Source of the DNA: Nitratifractor salsuginis DSM 16511
Lineage (GTDB): Bacteria > Campylobacterota > Campylobacteria > Campylobacterales > Sulfurovaceae
Direction of reading: 5' to 3'
NCBI RefSeq assembly: GCF_000186245.1
Contig: NC_014935.1
Coordinates: 1,736,001 to 1,800,000 of the forward strand
Length of the DNA stretch: 64,000 bases
The notes under the pieces are model-generated. The model did not search any database, was not told where the DNA came from, and worked only from the letters and a program-made list of their open reading frames with translations. Shown one piece after another: positions 33,528 through 42,192 of the stretch. Position 1 is the first letter of the stretch. The number at the start of each line of letters is the position of its first letter. The position numbers were made by a program, and so were the translations under genes.

Positions 33528-35880
33528 TCATTGTCCTTTGCTTGGAGTGGTAGGCGGCGTCTCTCATTACGCGGCTTATGGCAGCTTCTACATCAGATTT
33601 TGTGATAGTCGAGCCGTGAATCGTTACGGAGATGTTGTACGTATGATTCTCATTGTGTTGCACTTGCTTCGGTGCTCGCCCCATATTTGCAGCGACACGC
33701 TGTACAACCGGTGCAGGTTTGTATGGCGATGGGGGGAGCGGACTTGCTACGGCGGCTGTAACCACGGCGGCAGGAGCAGCTATCTTTTTGCCCGCCTGAC
33801 GCGCGATATCCAGATTGTGCTTCGTTCGCTCTACCAGTTTTTCAAGCTGTTTGATTTTTGCATTGTCATTGCTCCCGTGGAGGAAGCTCTCGCCCAGCCT
33901 GGTAAGGAAGCCGTCCTCGCCTTTCGCGGCCGCCAGCCTCTCCTTGAGCCGTTTGTATTTCTCTTCGAGCGCTTTGATGTTTGCAGCTCTGGGAGCGATG
34001 CTCCGCTTATCCATGATTGCCTGGTGGGAACTCTTTGCGATCTTATTTAGCCCTGCAATGACGGCTGTAGCACCTACCAATGCTACGGTCAGAGTAAGCG
34101 GGCTGGAGAAGAGCCCACGTGCTGTCCTGACTTTACTGTTAAGTTTGCCCATTTTTCCGGCGGCTTCTCCGGCACACCCGCCAAGAGCACATGTGGCACC
34201 CTTTGCGGCGTTTGCAGGCCCGATGAGCCGCCGGATGAGCCCCACCGTCCCGGAAATCGGTGCGGCGATCGTTTTGAGCCCATTGAGTACCAACCCGATA
34301 CCCAGCCCCAAAACCCCGAGAGCGGTAGCGGCGGAGCTGAATCCCACGACAGCGATCGAGGCCCATTTCACCAGCCCGGGGCTTGTATCTTTGAGCTTCG
34401 TAAGCCAATCGGCAAATTCCCCAAGCCTATCGGTGATCTTCTTGAGAATTGGGGAGACCTGTTCGCCGATGATTGCCAGGACATTCTCCATCGTTCCGGT
34501 AAAGGCTTCCCACTTCGCGGAGAGTGTTCGTAAGCCGGCTTCTGTGCGTTGCCTGATGTCGGCCTGTCGGCGCATTTCCTCTTCGAACTTCCGTATTCCC
34601 TCTGTTCCCTCAGCGAGGATCTTTGAAAACATCGATCCAGCTTCTCCGGTACCGAACAACATGCTGATAAGCTGCTGTTTCTGCGTGGCGTTCAAGTGCC
34701 GCATTTTCCGCTCGAGCTGCTCAAGCATTTTGTGCATACCGATGAATTTGCCCTTATGGTCGGTGAAGTGGAAACGAATGTGGAACTTTTTACGGATTTT
34801 CTTTTCGAGCTTGCTCCCCCTGAGCAATACTGCCCGCTTGATTGCCGCTCCCAGGTTCGTTCCGACCGTCTCCCCGCTGTATCCTGCCCGGATCAACATT
34901 CCCACAAAGGGCTCAATGTCTTTGGCAGCTTTCAGCCCCTTGATCCCAAGTCCTTGGAGAACCGCCCCCATTTTTGAGAAGCCGTAGCGCATTTCCGTCA
35001 GGGAGACCCCCATATAGCTCATGCGCTGGATATCGTCCATAAACTTGAGCATATTTTTATCGTCAACCCCAAGAGCCTGCTTGAATTTGGCAGCCGACAT
35101 TGCCGCCTCTTCATAGCTCACCCCCATTCCCTTGAGTACGACAGCCAGATATGCCGAGGATTTCAGCACGCCCCCTGTAATACTCTTTTCGCTAACCCCT
35201 AACGATTTGAGTACCGTGGCAATCTTGTAAAAGTCGGCGGTGGTGCCGGGCAGCTTGTTCCCCAGCTCAAGCGCCTGCTTGTTGATCTCTGCAAAATTCT
35301 TCGAGACGTTGCCGTTTTTGTTCATCAGGGCGATCTTGAGCTGGGTTTGCGCGTCCTCCAACTCAGTGAAAGCCCGAATGGGAGCTTCGGACCATCCTTT
35401 TGTGGCGGCTCCGACTCCCAGGGCAGCCGTCCCGCCCCAGGTGGCGATTCTGGATGCTTTCCCAAGTCCGTTGATGATCTTGATCCGGCGCTGAAGATCT
35501 TTCATTTTCCGGTCAACTCTACCGGCTTCGTTCCTGGCCTTCTTGAGCTCGTTCGTCAGCCTAAGCCGACGGCTATTGAGTATACTTTCTATCTGATTGA
35601 GCCGCCGCATCTTTTGAGCGAACTGCTCGGCTGAAATCTTCCCGGCGTCGAGATCCTGCTTGAGCCTGAGTTGCCTATTCCCCAAAAGCTTTCGGGCACG
35701 GTCCACTTCCTGGAGCTTGTGCTTGAGCTGATCCATCGTTTTAGCGATAGAGCCAAACTTCTTTTTGAACTTTTCGCTGTCTTTTTGGAGCTTGAGAATG
35801 TTTTTGGATGTTTTCCCTAGCACAGAAGAGGCCATATCCTTGGCGCTTAGAATGATTCCGAGAGCCATCATTTTGCTCAT
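33517..35880 (-). CDS. Tail tape-measure protein (TP901 family)
   Basis: 787 residues. Coiled-coil N-terminus (about 20-150, DSEKFKKKFGSIAKTMDQLKHKLQEVDRARK), then the TP901 core LTEMRYGFSKMGAVLQGLGIKGLKAAKDIEPFVGMLIRAGYSGETVGTNLGAAIKR, then two hydrophobic stretches (GLVKWASIAVVGFSSAATALGVLGLGIGLVLNG and LTLTVALVGATAVIAGL), and a disordered Ala/Pro-rich end. Length sets the tail length; by the usual 1.5 angstrom per residue rule the tail would be about 118 nm (an estimate). Confidence 0.92.
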   Translation of the reverse strand: MSKMMALGIILSAKDMASSVLGKTSKNILKLQKDSEKFKKKFGSIAKTMDQLKHKLQEVDRARKLLGNRQLRLKQDLDAGKISAEQFAQKMRRLNQIESILNSRRLRLTNELKKARNEAGRVDRKMKDLQRRIKIINGLGKASRIATWGGTAALGVGAATKGWSEAPIRAFTELEDAQTQLKIALMNKNGNVSKNFAEINKQALELGNKLPGTTADFYKIATVLKSLGVSEKSITGGVLKSSAYLAVVLKGMGVSYEEAAMSAAKFKQALGVDDKNMLKFMDDIQRMSYMGVSLTEMRYGFSKMGAVLQGLGIKGLKAAKDIEPFVGMLIRAGYSGETVGTNLGAAIKRAVLLRGSKLEKKIRKKFHIRFHFTDHKGKFIGMHKMLEQLERKMRHLNATQKQQLISMLFGTGEAGSMFSKILAEGTEGIRKFEEEMRRQADIRQRTEAGLRTLSAKWEAFTGTMENVLAIIGEQVSPILKKITDRLGEFADWLTKLKDTSPGLVKWASIAVVGFSSAATALGVLGLGIGLVLNGLKTIAAPISGTVGLIRRLIGPANAAKGATCALGGCAGEAAGKMGKLNSKVRTARGLFSSPLTLTVALVGATAVIAGLNKIAKSSHQAIMDKRSIAPRAANIKALEEKYKRLKERLAAAKGEDGFLTRLGESFLHGSNDNAKIKQLEKLVERTKHNLDIARQAGKKIAAPAAVVTAAVASPLPPSPYKPAPVVQRVAANMGRAPKQVQHNENHTYNISVTIHGSTITKSDVEAAISRVMRDAAYHSKQRTMSDL

Positions 35881-35908
35881 ATATCCTCCTCTATGCTATA
35901 CTGATCGA

Positions 35909-36139
35909 ATGAAAGCTATTCGATACATTTTTGATTTGTTCGCACTCTGGTTCACGATCCTGATTTTGGCCTTTATCTTTATGGCCATCGCCGCCTGGGC
36001 GACTGGATCGGACACCGTTGGTGTTTGGGTGCTCTGGGGCACTCTCGGCTATGGAGTGATCGCCGCTATATATCGGACGGTTCAGTTTTGGCACGAACTA
36101 TCTCCCCGGCCTTCTCATAGAACTGAAGAAGGAGTGTGA
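35909..36139 (+). CDS. Two-helix membrane protein on the opposite strand inside the tail operon (moron candidate)
   Basis: 76 residues starting MKAIRYIFDLF with two TM helices (ALWFTILILAFIFMAIAAW and VGVWVLWGTLGYGVIAAIY) and a charged tail. It occupies the gap between the tape measure and gpE' but reads rightward against the late operon. No Shine-Dalgarno; TATACT ends 8 bases before the ATG, so the message would be nearly leaderless. Overlaps the gpE' extension by 74 bases. A superinfection-exclusion-type product is possible; a shadow ORF cannot be excluded. Confidence 0.45.
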   Translation: MKAIRYIFDLFALWFTILILAFIFMAIAAWATGSDTVGVWVLWGTLGYGVIAAIYRTVQFWHELSPRPSHRTEEGV

Positions 36140-36220
36140 GAGACATCCCCAGCATCGACGCATAGTCAAAATGCAGGACGTGCCCAATCACTCCGCTCAA
36201 CTCCACCCAATCTATCCCAA
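36066..36220 (-). other. gpE' extension reached by -1 frameshift
   Basis: Fifty codons in the -1 frame relative to gpE, entered at the slippery site and ending at TAG (36066-36068): begins GIDWVELSGVIGHVLHFDYA and ends EIVRAKTEPSDI. It contains the DYASMLGMSLTLLLQFYEKA helix expected of a P2 gpE'-type C-terminus. It has no start codon or ribosome-binding site of its own. Fusion product predicted at 132 residues. Confidence 0.8.
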
Positions 36221-36463
36221 AAAACCCATCATAACCTCAGAAACCGACAGATAGTTCTTGGCGCTCATCGCCCGAATCTCATCTTCGCTCAGCGGGATAT
36301 TGGTACAAAGGGAAGATGCCAGCTTCGTCACGGATTTTCCAAGACTCTCAGTCCCGATCAGCCCTTCGATATCCGCCCCAAGGGGTTCCCGAAATTCCAG
36401 CTCTCGCACTTCTTTGCCGTCGATTGTCATCGGCTCCGGCAGTGATACCTTGATTGTTCCCAT
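36212..36463 (-). CDS. Tail assembly chaperone gpE (P2 gpE-like)
   Basis: 83 residues: strand-rich start MGTIKVSLPEPMTIDGKEVRELEFREPLGADIEGL as in the Phage_TAC_7 family, then helices. The last codons read ATG GGT TTT TTG GGA TAG, containing the heptamer T TTT TTG used by phage P2 for the -1 shift to gpE+E'. Located between the tail tube and tape measure genes, as required of a tape-measure chaperone. Confidence 0.88.
   Translation of the reverse strand: MGTIKVSLPEPMTIDGKEVRELEFREPLGADIEGLIGTESLGKSVTKLASSLCTNIPLSEDEIRAMSAKNYLSVSEVMMGFLG
36218..36224 (-). promoter_or_regulatory. Programmed -1 ribosomal frameshift site
   Basis: Minus-strand heptamer T TTT TTG in the correct phase (last base of GGT, then TTT TTG), six bases before the gpE stop. 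Slipping back one base opens the 50-codon gpE' frame. Confidence 0.8.
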
Positions 36464-36472
36464 AGTGTCTCC

Positions 36473-36976
36473 TTACATAATCTGCTTACGCAGATTCTCG
36501 AAATGATCTTTGCCGTCGATCTTGCAGATGTAGCGGTCCGCATCGATGTCATAGTGCTCTTTGCCGTCGATCTCCAGCTTGTACTGGACGACGTTGAGCG
36601 TCAGGTTGATCCCGGTCTCTTTGCCCGTCTCTTTGAGGTTCTCCCACTCCTGCTCGGTCACGTGGGCTCCCACCTCGAAATAAACGGGAATCTCTTTACT
36701 CCCGGAAACGATGGAACTTTTGATGACGAAAGAAGCCAGCTCTCCCAGACGTTTGCCCACGGCTTCGAAGATCACCGGGTTGAGATCGAAGATCGTCAGC
36801 TTGCACTCCATCGGCTCCAGCAGCCCGGAATCGATGTTCCGCCCCAGGTTGCCATCCTCTGCCTGCTTGAATTTGACTACCGGAGGCTCAACGTCCCCGA
36901 CGGTACCGACGAAACCGACCCCCTGCACGAAAACGTTACGTCCCCGCAGAATGTGTCTCAGATTTGCTCTGTCCAT
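36473..36976 (-). CDS. Major tail tube protein (P2 gpFII)
   Basis: 167 residues. FII family pattern: NVFVQGVGFVGTVGDVEPPVVKFK, GRNIDSGLLEPMECKLTIFDLNPVIFEAVG, IPVYFEVGAHVTEQEWENLKETGKETG, KLEIDGKEHYDIDADRYICKIDGKDHFENLRKQIM. Forms the inner tube that is driven through the envelope on contraction. Sheath gene immediately upstream. Confidence 0.93.
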   Translation of the reverse strand: MDRANLRHILRGRNVFVQGVGFVGTVGDVEPPVVKFKQAEDGNLGRNIDSGLLEPMECKLTIFDLNPVIFEAVGKRLGELASFVIKSSIVSGSKEIPVYFEVGAHVTEQEWENLKETGKETGINLTLNVVQYKLEIDGKEHYDIDADRYICKIDGKDHFENLRKQIM

Positions 36977-36988
36977 TTAGCTCTCCTT

Positions 36989-38119
36989 TTAAGCAGCGTT
37001 GATCCAGTTGATCAGCGCGTCGTTGTATTGGTCGGTGAAGACAAGCTCGAAGTTCAGCTCGCGGATCGCGGGCATATTGGCGGTCTTGAGAACAAAGGTG
37101 AACTTCCCGGCGGTCACGTCGCAGCGGCTGGGATCGAGATAGATCTCGTAACCCAGGGCAATATTTGCCCCCGTGAGCTTCTTGAAGAACTCGCTACAGG
37201 TTTTCTTGACCCAGATCAGCTGATCCGCGCTTCTATCCCGCGCCCACTTGTTGGCTTTCATGACCGCATCGAGCCAGCGGTAGAACGTCCTCACCCGCTC
37301 CAGGCTCTGCCAAATGGGATCGATGTCGGTGGTCTCGAAACCGTAGCTCCTCCAACCGACATCCTGGACGATCGCTCCGATACCTTTTTGACGCAGGCGC
37401 CGCGCTTCGCAGTCCTGCCCGTCGAAATACTCAATGGGCACCTCGGAACCGGATACCCCTTTGACGATCCGGTTGGAGTGGGAGCGCGCATAGCCGAACT
37501 CGTCGAAACCGTTGTCCCCGCCAGCGTCCCAATAGGCGATCAGCCCAGACATAAGTGCAGAGGCGGGGTAGAGCTTGCCTTCGACCTTATATGGCCCCCG
37601 GTAAAAAGTCAGGTGCCGCGTGCCGAAATTTTGGCTGAAGCCCGTGGCTTCAGCCTCGTCTTTGGCATTGACATCCACGATCCCGGTCGCCCGGAGTTTC
37701 GCCGCCACAGAGTCCATCTTCGCCGCCACATCCGTATCGTAGGAGTATTGGGGCACGATGATCAGATCGGGGCGATCGAGCACCCGGTCGTCATACGGAG
37801 ACGACTTGAGCAGGTCCAGTCCGTCGAGGATGTTCTGTTTCTGCGTCGCCGCGTCCGAATCTTCGGCGACATAGGCGACGATGATCTTCGCATTGACGTT
37901 TTGCAACTCAAGGGCTGCGGCGGTCTGATAGACGAGATCGTCACTGGTTTTGCCCTGGCTGATCAGATAGTCTTTCCATTCCTTCGGCCCGTTGTAGTAG
38001 GTCAGATCGGCAGCGCTGCCCATAGGGATGACCACCCCGATCGGCGTTTTGCTATCGACGACGACCGGGCGGGCCGCTTCAACGGAGATCCCGCCGTTGA
38101 TTCCAAAATTGAGATCCAT
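36989..38119 (-). CDS. Tail sheath protein (P2 gpFI)
   Basis: 376 residues. Contractile sheath: N-terminal VDSKTPIGVVIPMGSAADLTYYNGP, the central Rossmann-like part YDDRVLDRPDLIIVPQYSYD, and the C-terminal domain VRTFYRWLDAVMKANKWARDRSADQLIWVKK that interlocks neighbouring subunits. Defines the phage as a myovirus. The start overlaps the preceding small gene (TAATG). Confidence 0.93.
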   Translation of the reverse strand: MDLNFGINGGISVEAARPVVVDSKTPIGVVIPMGSAADLTYYNGPKEWKDYLISQGKTSDDLVYQTAAALELQNVNAKIIVAYVAEDSDAATQKQNILDGLDLLKSSPYDDRVLDRPDLIIVPQYSYDTDVAAKMDSVAAKLRATGIVDVNAKDEAEATGFSQNFGTRHLTFYRGPYKVEGKLYPASALMSGLIAYWDAGGDNGFDEFGYARSHSNRIVKGVSGSEVPIEYFDGQDCEARRLRQKGIGAIVQDVGWRSYGFETTDIDPIWQSLERVRTFYRWLDAVMKANKWARDRSADQLIWVKKTCSEFFKKLTGANIALGYEIYLDPSRCDVTAGKFTFVLKTANMPAIRELNFELVFTDQYNDALINWINAA

Positions 38120-38271
38120 TATTTACCTCCTCTGTTTTTTTTGGGAGGCTTTACCTCCACCGCCACGCCCCGCTCGATCAACGCCTGGGCGATATGATCG
38201 GGCAGCTCGTGCTCTCCCGCTTCCAGCCGTTGCCCGTTTAAGCTAAACGGGTTTTTCAGTTTTATTTTCAT
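38119..38271 (-). CDS. 50-residue protein upstream of the sheath gene
   Basis: ATG after GGGGGAG, stop overlapping the sheath start (TAATG). The sequence begins MKIKLKNPFSLNGQRLEAGE, continues with a helix (LPDHIAQALIERGVAVEV) and ends in KPPKKNRGGK. Position and size match the small DUF2635-type proteins found just before sheath genes in Mu-like phages, but similarity is not clear by eye. Confidence 0.6.
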   Translation of the reverse strand: MKIKLKNPFSLNGQRLEAGEHELPDHIAQALIERGVAVEVKPPKKNRGGK

Positions 38272-38731
38272 TTCTCCCCCCTTGTTGAAGATTTTCCAGG
38301 ATTTCGATCAGCTCGTCGATTGTAGTTGCGGCCAGCGCCTGCTTGATTTTTTGCGAGTAGATCTGAATGTTTTTTGTCACTGCTGTCAAACTCTGCACAA
38401 GTAGCTCACTATCCGAATACCCTCCTTCTGCCAATGACAGCATCGCATCCCACGCCACCTTCTCGTTCTTGGTGAAATTGCTCTTGTCGGCGGCTCCGTC
38501 AATCGCTTTGACGATGAGCGTGATCGCTTTTGAGTTAGCCGCACTCATTTTCACAAACTCCCCGCCGGACGCCTTTTTCACCTCTTGACCGATCAGCCAA
38601 TTGATCGTGTCAATTGTGCAGCCCCTCAGCTCTTCCAGCTCTTTCGGGATATTCCACTGCCCATTTCCCTCACCGGACTCGACCCCGATATTTTGATAGA
38701 CGAGATCGCCGATTTTGATGATTTTAATCAT
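38243..38731 (-). CDS. Phage protein of unknown function upstream of the sheath
   Basis: 162 residues, mainly helical after residue 45 (TIDTINWLIGQEVKKASGGEFVKMSAANSKAITLIVKAIDG). No family recognised. It lies between the fibre genes and the sheath where tail-fibre chaperones are common, so that role is possible. Overlaps the 50-residue gene by 29 bases and follows the fibre-like gene by 9. Confidence 0.6.
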   Translation of the reverse strand: MIKIIKIGDLVYQNIGVESGEGNGQWNIPKELEELRGCTIDTINWLIGQEVKKASGGEFVKMSAANSKAITLIVKAIDGAADKSNFTKNEKVAWDAMLSLAEGGYSDSELLVQSLTAVTKNIQIYSQKIKQALAATTIDELIEILENLQQGGRNENKTEKPV

Positions 38732-38740
38732 TACCTCTCC

Positions 38741-39676
38741 TTATTCAAAACTTACGTTTGACACGATATTCAGCGGCACACCGTTCGCATCTTTGACAAT
38801 TTGTCCCGCCACAAAATCCACCAGACTTCCATCACTGCCATCACTCAGTTTGTACGAAGAGGCGTGTGTGTTGACGACAATGCTCCCCGCGTCATTCTGG
38901 ATCAAATATGCATCTCTATTCGGCCCATTCCTTGTGATTTCAGAGCCATACAAATATGCATGAGTCGTGGCGTTCGGACCCGTGGGCACGTGAATCAGAT
39001 TTGTATCACCCAATTCGATCGCACAGTCGTAGAACATAGTGTTGTACGTTCCGTTGTCGGCCCGTCTATATAGTCCCTCAATAATGCTCAACCCGGTTGT
39101 GCCGTCGGCATAATTTGCGGTTCGGATGTTGACGTTCCCAAAAATGTGGCACCCGCCCTTTTGGATGAATCCGGTGGTCCGGGTATTGCCATTCCCGTCG
39201 TCTGACGGGATATTTTCGATCCACGCATTGTCATTGCTATCAGACTGTTCCATCCACGTGGCAAATTCGAGGATTTTGTTCGTCGTAACGATGCCCTCAG
39301 CAATATAATGAGTCTGTTTTTCTCTCAAAACAATTCTGCCGTGCCCCCCGACCGGCACACTGTCACAAGCTTTTTTGATGGTTTGGAAGGGGGTGCCGCT
39401 ACTTCCATCATTGTCGTCACTGCCGTTTGCCGCATCTACATAGAACGTCCTATCGAACTGTCCCAGCGCGCCACCTACATCGTCCCACACGCGTTTCCTG
39501 AATTGAGCCACATTGGGCATTGTTCTAGTGACAACCGCACCGCTATCGTCGATGAGCTTCACATCGACATTTTCCGGGGTGGAGGAAAAATACAATTTCC
39601 CCACATTCCTCACCCACGAGCTGACAACGCTCACGTAGTTGTCGATTTTTTGCTGCAAATCCACGAGATTCATCAA
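38741..39676 (-). CDS. Tail fibre/spike protein with beta-helix-like repeats
   Basis: 311 residues. A short N-terminal helical adaptor (VDLQQKIDNYVSVVSSWVRN) is followed from residue 75 by the FYVDAANGSDDNDGSSGTPFQTIKKACDSV motif that opens right-handed beta-helix (pectate-lyase-like) receptor-binding domains. Repeated Asn/Gly-rich strands follow (GCHIFGNVNIRTANYADGTTG). Ends with a compact VPLNIVSNVSFE. Likely the host-recognition protein, possibly with glycan-degrading activity. Confidence 0.75.
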   Translation of the reverse strand: MMNLVDLQQKIDNYVSVVSSWVRNVGKLYFSSTPENVDVKLIDDSGAVVTRTMPNVAQFRKRVWDDVGGALGQFDRTFYVDAANGSDDNDGSSGTPFQTIKKACDSVPVGGHGRIVLREKQTHYIAEGIVTTNKILEFATWMEQSDSNDNAWIENIPSDDGNGNTRTTGFIQKGGCHIFGNVNIRTANYADGTTGLSIIEGLYRRADNGTYNTMFYDCAIELGDTNLIHVPTGPNATTHAYLYGSEITRNGPNRDAYLIQNDAGSIVVNTHASSYKLSDGSDGSLVDFVAGQIVKDANGVPLNIVSNVSFE

Positions 39677-40194
39677 TTAGCTCCTAATTTTGATTTGAGT
39701 AGCCCGATCTCACGGGCGTTCTCAATGGTCTGAAGCCCCAGCGTGACCGACACGTCGAGCAGGGCTAGATCCTGCTCCGTCTCATAGTGGGGCAAATACC
39801 GAAAATCCATCAGCTCGCTGGCGTTCTGGTAGCTGAGCTGAATCTTGAAGGTCTGACGCAGCATCGGCGGGAACGGGAACGGAGGTTTCGCAATCGCAAA
39901 AAGTGTGCCGTCATCGAGAAAAATCCCCGCCAATTTCGCATAATACGCCGCCTCGGTCGGCTCCACATCCAGGACAAATTCGATCGTATCGTCGGCGATC
40001 TGGCGATAGAGCGAAATGTCCCGCGTGATCCATCCGTTGAAGTCTGCGGCGCTCATCATCGGATCGAGTGCCGAGACAGAGACGTCGCTAAATCTGAAAT
40101 ATTTGGGCTTGATCGATCTCCCCGTTCCGTGCGCCTGCTCAAGCGCGTTAATCCCGTCCGCCGTGATCAATGTCTGCCCGACTGGGTTACTCAT
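39673..40194 (-). CDS. Tail fibre N-terminal/collar-type protein (P2 gpH N-terminus-like)
   Basis: 173 residues from MSNPVGQTLITADGINALEQA (GGAGGAG upstream). An upstream in-frame ATG at 40242 lies in gene I and is not supported. The DUF3751-type pattern of phage fibre N-termini is seen: KPKYFRFSDVSVS, DEPTEAAYYAKLAGIFLDDGTLFAIAKPPFPFPP. Usually fused to a long fibre; here it stands alone, and the next gene carries the receptor-binding part, so the fibre is split in two. Confidence 0.75.
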   Translation of the reverse strand: MSNPVGQTLITADGINALEQAHGTGRSIKPKYFRFSDVSVSALDPMMSAADFNGWITRDISLYRQIADDTIEFVLDVEPTEAAYYAKLAGIFLDDGTLFAIAKPPFPFPPMLRQTFKIQLSYQNASELMDFRYLPHYETEQDLALLDVSVTLGLQTIENAREIGLLKSKLGAN

Positions 40195-40819
40195 AGGCTC
40201 CTCCTCGGATTGTAATTGATGCCTCGCCCACCGCGCCGGCATAGGCGCTCAGGGTGGAAGCGGCTTCTATTGTGTAGCCATTGATTGGCTCAGCGGTCGA
40301 GCAACTTTCCCCGACGGCCCCAGCAGATACTGCAACGGTATGGACATTGAGATATGAGAGCACCAGCTCATCGATGGTGCTACGAACATTTTTGAGGTCA
40401 TTCACCGATTCGAGCAGCTTGTCGCGCAATTCGATCGTGATCTGTTTGTCGGTTGGTGACAAATCGAGTCGAAAATGGTAGGGCTCTCCGTCGTAGTCAA
40501 ACCATTCCTCGATTCTCGCCCCCATATCAAGCGCTCCAAACGCCTGCGTCAGCGCCCACGGCGTGCCCTTTTTGCGGTGGATCTGAAAGCTATTGGCGAT
40601 CGCCCGACGCTTCTGATCCTCCGCCTCCTCCCCGGTGAGAAAATAGGTCTGCATATCTTCAGCCAGAGCATCGAGATAGCGCGCGTCCACCCGCATCGGA
40701 TCGCCGATGTTCAGCAATTCATCTGCCGCGATCTGGAGAGCTTCGAGCCGCTCACAGCCCAAACGGTCAAGCGTGTTGATTCTCGGGTCGATGTTGAGAG
40801 GCAGCAGATCAGTACACAT
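40187..40819 (-). CDS. Baseplate protein I (P2 gpI)
   Basis: 210 residues from MCTDLLPLNIDPRINTLDRLGCERLEAL. gpI family pattern: DARYLDALAEDMQTYFLTGEEAEDQKRRAIANSFQIHRKKGTPWALTQAFGALDMGARIEEWFDYDGEPYHFRL. The C-terminal 60 residues (SYLNVHTVAVSAGAVGESCSTAEPI) contain a short Ala/Gly repeat. Overlaps J by 11 bases. Confidence 0.88.
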   Translation of the reverse strand: MCTDLLPLNIDPRINTLDRLGCERLEALQIAADELLNIGDPMRVDARYLDALAEDMQTYFLTGEEAEDQKRRAIANSFQIHRKKGTPWALTQAFGALDMGARIEEWFDYDGEPYHFRLDLSPTDKQITIELRDKLLESVNDLKNVRSTIDELVLSYLNVHTVAVSAGAVGESCSTAEPINGYTIEAASTLSAYAGAVGEASITIRGGAYE

Positions 40820-41894
40820 CGCCACTCTCCTCTGCTGATATGCCCACATTTCCCAGCACCGCCACCTCTTCCGTGCCGATTGTCAGCGTGCCGGATGGGG
40901 CCGTGACCTCCACATCCTCCACACCATCCACCATCAATGCCCGGATGATCCGAGATATGGGCACGTCCCGCCCGATCTGGGGATTGGCAAAAAGCGCGGT
41001 GACACTCTCCGTAGCCGCCGCCACCGCTTTGGCCCGGTCTACATTGCGGCGGGTGTAGAGTTTGGCGGTCACATCAACGGTGACGACCGTGGCGGAGGCC
41101 ACCTGCACCTGATCGGTGAGAGGCCGCACGTCGTCGGCGTTGAGTGCTTCGACAACGCGGCTCTGCATCACGCTGTCCATTTCCGGCGCATAATAGATCA
41201 CCCGCACCACCCCGGGAGAGGGCATATAGGCGGTCACGTCGCTGATTCGCTCATCGGCTCCCAGCGTGTAGCTGATGTAGGTGTTTTTCGCCCCGGCTGT
41301 TGATTTGTCCGAGAGGCTTACGCGGATGCGCTCTCTAAACTCTTCGTCCGTCTCAGGATCTCCGCCGTGGTCGTAGTCGCCGTTTTGTTTGACGGAGAGA
41401 TAGGGCAACGGGGACACGGGGATCTCTGTTTTCACCGGGCTGGACGCAACCTCTTTGTCGAGGATCACCGTCACCGTGGTTTCCGTCTCCCCCGCTTTGA
41501 TGACCGCTTCGGTCGCGGTGTGAGCGAAATAGATCCCACCATCCTCGGTGAGCTGATAGCCCTCTGGGATCACCACGTCGTAATCGAGGGGCTTAGAGAG
41601 CGAAAATGTCGCCGTCGTGTAGGGCTTCGAGCCCTGGAGCCGATAAAGCCCGTAGCGGGTCTCTGCCAGATGATCCAGATAGGCCCCCTCTGCGGTGCTG
41701 AGGAAGTTCGCCCGGGTGTTTTGATCGATCAAATTGCGCAGCAGAAGCTCCCGATAGCTGAACGCCTGGAGAACAAGCATCACATCATCCCCCTGCGCGG
41801 GGATGTATCCGGGCAGCATCTCCTTGGCCCGGCGCACATTCGCCTCCAGGATCTCTTCATAGCTGAGAGGAGGTACCAGATCAGGCAGCGACAT
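40809..41894 (-). CDS. Baseplate wedge protein J (P2 gpJ)
   Basis: 361 residues. Baseplate_J family: RNLIDQNTRANFLSTAEGAYLDHLAETRYGLYRLQG, DPETDEEFRERIRVSLSDKSTAGAKNTYISYTLGADERISDVTAYMPSPGVVRVIY, and the C-terminal VNVTA-type strands. Together with W and I forms the baseplate wedge. Start overlaps W by 14 bases. Confidence 0.92.
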   Translation of the reverse strand: MSLPDLVPPLSYEEILEANVRRAKEMLPGYIPAQGDDVMLVLQAFSYRELLLRNLIDQNTRANFLSTAEGAYLDHLAETRYGLYRLQGSKPYTTATFSLSKPLDYDVVIPEGYQLTEDGGIYFAHTATEAVIKAGETETTVTVILDKEVASSPVKTEIPVSPLPYLSVKQNGDYDHGGDPETDEEFRERIRVSLSDKSTAGAKNTYISYTLGADERISDVTAYMPSPGVVRVIYYAPEMDSVMQSRVVEALNADDVRPLTDQVQVASATVVTVDVTAKLYTRRNVDRAKAVAAATESVTALFANPQIGRDVPISRIIRALMVDGVEDVEVTAPSGTLTIGTEEVAVLGNVGISAEESGDVY

Positions 41895-42192
41895 TGCGCA
41901 CCTCCTCTACCCAGACTTTCAGCGACCATTTACCGGAGCTGTCGCCGTTGACCTGCACACGGATCGGCCGCACGCGTGAGACGTTGGCTTCGATCGCCTC
42001 GTAGGTTTCGGCGATGATCCCGAGTTTCACCTCACCGATGGGCATCCGGTCGCGGTATTTCCATAGATCGGAGCCATAGCCGGGATTCATCGGGATGGAG
42101 CCTTTGCGGGTGATGAGCACCCTGCAAATTTCCTCGGCAGGGTCGATGATGTATCCGGCTTGCTGCGTGGCACCCACTACATCGATCATCAT
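41881..42192 (-). CDS. Baseplate protein W (T4 gp25/P2 gpW family)
   Basis: 103 residues. GPW_gp25 pattern: EEICRVLITRKGSIPMNPGYGSDLWKYRDRMPIGEVKLGIIAETYEAIEANVSRVRPIRVQV. Anchors the sheath to the wedge. It overlaps V by 4 bases (ATGA). Confidence 0.9.
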   Translation of the reverse strand: MMIDVVGATQQAGYIIDPAEEICRVLITRKGSIPMNPGYGSDLWKYRDRMPIGEVKLGIIAETYEAIEANVSRVRPIRVQVNGDSSGKWSLKVWVEEVRNVAA

